From NCBI GenBank assembly GCA_002305275.1, contig DBQO01000013.1, positions 65,733-102,331 of the forward strand: DNA of 36,599 bases, in the 5' to 3' direction. Shown here piece by piece: positions 32,957-36,599 of the stretch. Origin of the DNA: Bacteroidales bacterium UBA1392 (GTDB lineage: Bacteria; Bacteroidota; Bacteroidia; Bacteroidales; UBA932). The notes under the pieces were generated by a model. It searched no databases. It was not told where the DNA came from and was given only the letters and a program-made list of their open reading frames with translations. How positions within the stretch are numbered: position 1 is the first letter of the stretch; every line of letters starts with the position of its first letter. Position numbers and translations under genes: made by a program.

Positions 32957-33829
32957 ATGATATTGCTGGACGGAAAGGCTACGGCAGAAGCCATTAAAAA
33001 AGAAATTGCTTCACAGGTAGAGAAGATTGTTGCTTCAGGTGGCAGGCGACCTCATTTGGCGGCAATTATTGTCGGTGAGGATGGTGCAAGCAAGACCTAT
33101 GTTGCCTCGAAAGAGTATGCCTGTGAACAAGTGGGATTTGACTCTACGGTGTATCGGCTACCGACTGAGACTTCGGAAGAAGAGCTGCTAAATCTGATTT
33201 CCAGGCTAAATATAGATCAATCTGTGGATGGTTTTATCGTCCAAATGCCTCTTCCGGACTCAATAAATGAGCAAAATGTCATTGCCGCCGTGGATCCTCG
33301 AAAGGATGTTGACGGCTTCCATCCTATAAACGTGGGTAAACTCTCACTCGGACTTCCGACTTTCGTATCAGCGACGCCTTACGGTATAATGGCCCTATTG
33401 GAGAACTACAATATTGAGACAAGGGGAAAGCACTGTGTTGTACTTGGCCGCAGCAATATCGTAGGTCGTCCCATAGCCAACCTGCTTTCGCAAAAAGGTG
33501 ACCCGGGCGACTGTACGGTTACTATCTGTCATAGTCGTACAAAGGATATTGCAGAGTACACACGTAGTGCAGATATTATCATTGCTGCCCTTGGAGTACC
33601 CCAATTTTTAAAAGGGAATATGGTTAAGGAGGGAGCAGTTGTGGTGGATGTCGGTATTACCCGTATCCCTGCGGATAATGAGAAAGGTTACAGAATTGTG
33701 GGCGATGTGGCTTTTGACGAAGTTGCACCTAAGTGTTCCCATATCACTCCAGTACCGGGAGGAGTAGGACCCATGACCATCATCTCTCTCCTACGCAATA
33801 CTCTTCAGGCCTACCTGATGTCGCGGTAG
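32957..33829 (+). CDS. folD: Bifunctional methylenetetrahydrofolate dehydrogenase/cyclohydrolase
   Basis: Interconverts 5,10-methylene-, methenyl- and 10-formyl-tetrahydrofolate with NADP in the cytosol. It has 290 residues. The catalytic pair Y48 and K52 is present in SKTYVASKEYAC; the FolD signatures VDGFIVQMPLP, DVDGFHPINVGKL, VVLGRSNIVGRPIA and PVPGGVGPMTI are intact. It lies 12 bases after ffh in the same operon. Its 3' end overlaps the convergent MauE-thioredoxin gene by 19 bases. Confidence 0.96.
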   Translation: MILLDGKATAEAIKKEIASQVEKIVASGGRRPHLAAIIVGEDGASKTYVASKEYACEQVGFDSTVYRLPTETSEEELLNLISRLNIDQSVDGFIVQMPLPDSINEQNVIAAVDPRKDVDGFHPINVGKLSLGLPTFVSATPYGIMALLENYNIETRGKHCVVLGRSNIVGRPIANLLSQKGDPGDCTVTICHSRTKDIAEYTRSADIIIAALGVPQFLKGNMVKEGAVVVDVGITRIPADNEKGYRIVGDVAFDEVAPKCSHITPVPGGVGPMTIISLLRNTLQAYLMSR

Positions 33830-34695
33830 CCATATTTTGCCATTATTTTACCCTCGTTTAGTACAATGGTCAAGGGCATGGTGCCTCCCGTAATTCTGAG
33901 GAAAGGAGAGGCATCCAGGAAAAGGTATCGCTCATAGTCAAGTCCTGACTCTTCAAGGAATTCCGAGGGGTCGCGTTCTATATTCCCCTGTCCGAATACG
34001 ACCGTCAATTCTCCATTGCTGAAATCCTCCTTGCTACGTAGAATGGCAATTTTCTGCGCAGCCATAAGGCAGTATTGACAGGTAACACTCACAAAACAGA
34101 CTACCTTTTCGCCTTCCAGCAGATCTGCAGGCAGCAATCCCTTTGTCAAGGCATCATGGAGTGCTTTTTCGCTTATGGTAGTACTTTGGCTATACTGCTC
34201 ATACCTCCAGTTGTCCGGAGGTGAGATAATGAATACAGCTGCAATGGAGCCAACTATGATAAGAGTATGCCAGAGTGGTTTATATGGTATGCGAAAGGAT
34301 TTCAGGCCTGCGCTAAGACGCAAAATTACAATCAGTGCTATATTTTTCAGAAGAGAGTGTATGGGATTCATCTCCATCATTTCGCCGAAGCAGTGACAAC
34401 TGTCACGATTGCCGGCAATGGTGAGCCCGATGAGAAATAGAGTAAAAAAAGCCAGAACCAGAAATGACGTTACGTATATTGCTTGTGAGTTTAGATTGAG
34501 TATCAGGAGTATGCCAAGGGCAAGTTCCATTACGATAATTGCCCTGGCGATCAGGTAGGAGAGGCCCAGACCAAACAGGCGGAATCCGAATATATAGATC
34601 TCGAATTGGTCGACCGATATGAGTTTGGCCAGGGCCGAAAAAATGAACAATACACCCAGTACTACCCTCAAGGCATATTTTACTCCCTGTTTCAT
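33811..34695 (-). CDS. MauE/DoxX-like membrane protein fused to a thioredoxin-like domain
   Basis: Inner-membrane protein of 294 residues. The N-terminal half (about 1-155) has four to five hydrophobic helices of the MauE/DoxX type, with the loop cysteines C100 and C102 in DSCHCFGE, a redox motif seen in MauE-like proteins. A short periplasmic linker leads to a thioredoxin-like domain (about 165-290) with a C206-Q-Y-C209 motif in SVTCQYCLMAAQK and the cis-Pro-like GGTMPLTIVL. This suggests electrons pass from membrane cysteines to an extracytoplasmic thiol domain. The partner is unknown; oxidative folding or cytochrome/metalloprotein maturation are options. It resembles a Bacteroides family of unknown function. 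It follows the Cys-rich lipoprotein gene on the same strand. Confidence 0.8.
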   Translation of the reverse strand: MKQGVKYALRVVLGVLFIFSALAKLISVDQFEIYIFGFRLFGLGLSYLIARAIIVMELALGILLILNLNSQAIYVTSFLVLAFFTLFLIGLTIAGNRDSCHCFGEMMEMNPIHSLLKNIALIVILRLSAGLKSFRIPYKPLWHTLIIVGSIAAVFIISPPDNWRYEQYSQSTTISEKALHDALTKGLLPADLLEGEKVVCFVSVTCQYCLMAAQKIAILRSKEDFSNGELTVVFGQGNIERDPSEFLEESGLDYERYLFLDASPFLRITGGTMPLTIVLNEGKIMAKYGYRDIR

Positions 34696-34720
34696 ACTCT
34701 TATTGCATTATAATTTTGAC

Positions 34721-34747
34721 AAAAAGAGGGTGACCATGCGGCCACCC
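34721..34747 (-). terminator. Intrinsic terminator after the small lipoprotein gene
   Basis: On the minus strand GGGTGGCC pairs with GGTCACCC around GCAT (8 pairs, one GU), followed by TCTTTTTG. It lies between the lipoprotein stop and the MauE-like gene, so transcription of the latter needs read-through or a promoter not recognised here. Confidence 0.72.
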
Positions 34748-34769
34748 CCGATAAATCTTTTTCAGTTGG

Positions 34770-34991
34770 TTAAAAGAGCTGCGGAAGGCAAATAGACTCA
34801 ACCTTTGTAGCAACGAGGGGTACGCTGACCATTTTGTTGTAATCAGAGCATCTTTCTCCCTCTCTAAGAGGAATATCAGACTCCTCATAAACCACCTCAC
34901 CATTGAGCTTGGCTACGCAGTGACACTTCTTTGAACAACCGGTAAAAAGCAAAAGGGTCCCTACTGCAAGTAAAAGTAGTAACTTCTTCAT
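34770..34991 (-). CDS. Small cysteine-rich lipoprotein, unknown function
   Basis: Predicted lipoprotein of 73 residues. A short lipoprotein signal peptide MKKLLLLLAVGTLLLFTG ends at the lipid-bearing Cys. The mature part of about 55 residues has four more cysteines (KKCHC, ERC, ESIC), enough for two disulfides, and resembles no family I can name. The open frame extends to 35081, but a promoter -7 box at 35057-35064 lies inside that extension and the ATG at 34991 starts the signal peptide directly. It is encoded beside a thiol-redox membrane protein, which might keep its cysteines oxidised; this is inference. A strong terminator follows. Confidence 0.72.
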   Translation of the reverse strand: MKKLLLLLAVGTLLLFTGCSKKCHCVAKLNGEVVYEESDIPLREGERCSDYNKMVSVPLVATKVESICLPQLF

Positions 34992-35056
34992 TGTGATCTT
35001 ATTTAAATAATTTTGTTTGTTCCCTCCAAATTTGGATCCGTAATTTCGAATCAACA

Positions 35057-35064
35057 CAAAAGTA
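35057..35064 (-). promoter_or_regulatory. Candidate -7 box for the small lipoprotein gene
   Basis: Minus-strand TACTTTTG, an exact TAnnTTTG match, 65 bases before the ATG at 34991. No clear -33 element. It is divergent from the ferredoxin promoter. Confidence 0.5.
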
Positions 35065-35073
35065 GCATATATT

Positions 35074-35103
35074 TTTGACATGTAGAAAAAAAAAGTACTT
35101 TTG
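35074..35103 (+). promoter_or_regulatory. Promoter of the polyferredoxin gene
   Basis: TTTG at 35074-35077 (within TTTTTG) and TACTTTTG at 35096-35103 are separated by 18 bases, in the range of the Bacteroidota consensus. The ATG is 23 bases downstream. Confidence 0.62.
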
Positions 35104-35126
35104 ACAAAAATTAGGAATTTAAATAG

Positions 35127-36587
35127 ATGAAAACAGCAAGAACGGTAAGAATAGTCATTGCAGCCCTTTTCTTTGTAATAATAACCCTCTCATTTATCTC
35201 TTTTTCAGCAGGAAAACTCCCTTTCTCTCCGGCAGTCGAGGAATTTCAGTTCGGTCCTGCCCTCATGGCATTATTTGTGGGAAGTGCAATTCCTTTGATA
35301 TTGCTTCTGATAGTGACATTGCTATTTGGAAGGGTATATTGTTCCTTTCTCTGTCCTTTGGGTATTTGGCAGGATATAGTGATCTGGGTATCTGACCGTT
35401 TCAAGAGCAAAAAACAGCGCTGGCGTAACTTCCGTCCTGCCCACAATGCATTGAGATACATCATACTTGGTGTAGTGACAGCTGCGCTGATAGCCGGCAT
35501 CTCCTATCCCTTTGCTTTTCTGGATCCCTATTCCATATTCGGGAGAATAGTGACCTCATTCAATCCCTACACCTCATTTGCTGTTTGGTCATTTGTTGTG
35601 GCTCTGGCTTTCTTTCTGATTGTCACCCTCCTAAGTGCCTTCAGAGGACGTCTCTACTGCAATACAATCTGTCCTGTAGGTTCTTTCCTCGGACTAATCA
35701 GCAGATATTCGATGTTTCGCCTAATTATTGCCGATAAAACATGTGTTGATTGCTATCTCTGCGGAAAGAAATGCAAAGCAGAGGCGCTGGATTGTTCGAC
35801 TCACTCCATAGATTACTCACGATGCATAATGTGCTTTGATTGCACACTCTCTTGCAGGAAAAATTCAATAACGCTTAAATATGCTTGGGGTCGCGATAAA
35901 GATAAAAGAGATAAAAAATCTTCTGATACTAAGGGAGAGCCTGAAAACTCAGGTCGCAGGAGTGCTCTGATAGCGCTCGGTACCCTGGGACTGGTAGCCG
36001 CTTCCCGCAAATGGGGTTCTAAGTTTCATCCTTCTCCCGCTACGGATGAAGCGGGTGAGCCTGTAATTCACTTTCTTCCACCCGGAGCCTGGAGTTTGGA
36101 GCACCTTAAGGAGCATTGTACTGCTTGTCATGCTTGCGTGGCAGCTTGTCCTTCCAAGATTATAAGACCCTCAATTACTCAGCACGGCATTGACGGTTTC
36201 CTGATGCCCCTACTCTCATTTGATCAGAATTATTGCAGTTATGACTGCAACAAGTGCTCTAATGTTTGTCCTAACGGTGCGCTGATGCCTCTCACTCTCA
36301 ATGAAAAGCGTTCGATACGAATTGGTATGGTCAAGTTTGTTGCCAAAAACTGCTTGGTGTTCCGCAATGATCAGGTATGCGGTAAGTGTGGCGAGGTTTG
36401 TCCCACAGGTGCAATTAAGCTTAGGGAGCATAAAAATAAGCCGGGCCTCTTTTATCCGGTGATGGATAGCGACCTTTGCATAGGTTGTGGCGGTTGTACC
36501 AGTGTGTGTCCGGCAGAGCCTCTCGCAATGGAGGTTCACGCCATAGAACAGCATATTCCAATAAAAAGAGTTGCTATTTTGACATGA
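35127..36587 (+). CDS. Membrane polyferredoxin, NapH-like and NapG-like fusion
   Basis: Predicted inner-membrane electron-transfer protein of 486 residues. Residues 1-200 have four to five helices with the paired NapH/RdxA-type motifs C72-SFLC-PLG and C178-NTIC-PVG. Two CxxCxxCxxxC groups follow (C206-C216, C233-C243). A charged linker leads to R277-R278-SALIALGTLGLVAA, which resembles a Tat-type or membrane segment, then four more cysteine groups (C331-C341, C370-C381, C409-C425, C451-C461), as in NapG-like ferredoxins. Up to six Fe-S clusters are possible. No Nap, Dms or Rnf catalytic subunit is in the window, so donor and acceptor are unknown. The last codons overlap a possible next start in ATGA. 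Confidence 0.85.
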   Translation: MKTARTVRIVIAALFFVIITLSFISFSAGKLPFSPAVEEFQFGPALMALFVGSAIPLILLLIVTLLFGRVYCSFLCPLGIWQDIVIWVSDRFKSKKQRWRNFRPAHNALRYIILGVVTAALIAGISYPFAFLDPYSIFGRIVTSFNPYTSFAVWSFVVALAFFLIVTLLSAFRGRLYCNTICPVGSFLGLISRYSMFRLIIADKTCVDCYLCGKKCKAEALDCSTHSIDYSRCIMCFDCTLSCRKNSITLKYAWGRDKDKRDKKSSDTKGEPENSGRRSALIALGTLGLVAASRKWGSKFHPSPATDEAGEPVIHFLPPGAWSLEHLKEHCTACHACVAACPSKIIRPSITQHGIDGFLMPLLSFDQNYCSYDCNKCSNVCPNGALMPLTLNEKRSIRIGMVKFVAKNCLVFRNDQVCGKCGEVCPTGAIKLREHKNKPGLFYPVMDSDLCIGCGGCTSVCPAEPLAMEVHAIEQHIPIKRVAILT

Positions 36588-36599
36588 ACCCCGAAAGTT
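36584..36599 (+). CDS. Possible start of the next gene (cut by window end)
   Basis: An ATG at 36584 overlaps the TGA of the polyferredoxin gene as ATGA and opens a frame reading MNPES to the window end. Such a four-base overlap is typical of translational coupling, so a functional partner of the polyferredoxin may follow. Only five codons are visible, so this is a suggestion. Confidence 0.35.

Noticed and set aside
34700..34903. 67-residue minus-strand open frame overlapping the lipoprotein gene
   Set aside because: It overlaps the lipoprotein in another frame and crosses the terminator hairpin; no family features.
34992..35081. 30-residue N-terminal extension of the small lipoprotein
   Set aside because: It would bury the signal peptide and contains a -7 promoter box at 35057-35064.

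Overview
The window is a chromosomal segment of a Bacteroidota bacterium, almost certainly order Bacteroidales. The evidence is a SusC/SusD outer-membrane pair, promoters of the Bacteroidota type (TTTG, 17-21 nt, TAnnTTTG), mostly absent Shine-Dalgarno sites, a Rho with a very long disordered insert, a Bacteroidota-style LptD, ClpP with GMAASMA around the catalytic serine, and a GGGtGRT/NifU-like pair. Genus cannot be fixed from sequence reading alone. Most genes are conserved housekeeping genes. No phage, transposase, CRISPR array or rRNA was seen.

Layout. 1-3295: 3' end of lnt converging on pyrF and an M20 dipeptidase. 3380-6898: tig-clpP-clpX, the chaperone/protease cluster, with clpX embedded in short heptanucleotide repeats. 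6971-13315 (minus): CNNM/CBS membrane protein, rho, ridA and an LptD-like outer-membrane protein. 13385-18353 (plus): cell-wall amidase with SPOR domain, dnaA, pepD, rpe. 18328-19068 (minus): birA. 19140-23062 (plus): rsfS-ftsH-cdsA-psd. 23131-28229 (minus): susC-susD pair. 28301-30029 (minus): NifU-like Fe-S scaffold plus GGGtGRT protein. 30192-30263 (minus): tRNA-Gly(CCC). 30391-33829 (plus): lysA, ffh, folD. 33811-34991 (minus): MauE/DoxX-thioredoxin fusion and a Cys-rich small lipoprotein. 35127-36587 (plus): a large membrane polyferredoxin that fuses NapH-like and NapG-like halves, probably followed by a coupled gene cut by the window edge.

How the genes work together. tig/clpP/clpX and ftsH cover protein folding and turnover; ffh handles membrane targeting; cdsA and psd make phosphatidylethanolamine precursors; lnt, lptD and amidase serve the envelope. 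The 33.8-36.6 kb end is a thiol/iron-sulfur redox neighbourhood.

The most unusual signals are: (1) a dispersed, degenerate 7-bp repeat family (GTGTGTA / GTTCTGA and its complement TCAGAAC) placed directly after the stop codons of clpP, clpX, psd and lysA, flanking clpX on both sides; (2) the uncharacterised GGGtGRT plus NifU-like operon, with a strong Shine-Dalgarno that is atypical for this phylum; (3) the polyferredoxin fusion beside thiol-redox genes; (4) the roughly 225-residue disordered insert in Rho. Every gene-free gap is under 300 bases except 30030-30390, which holds the tRNA, two promoters and a repeated AATCGT motif.
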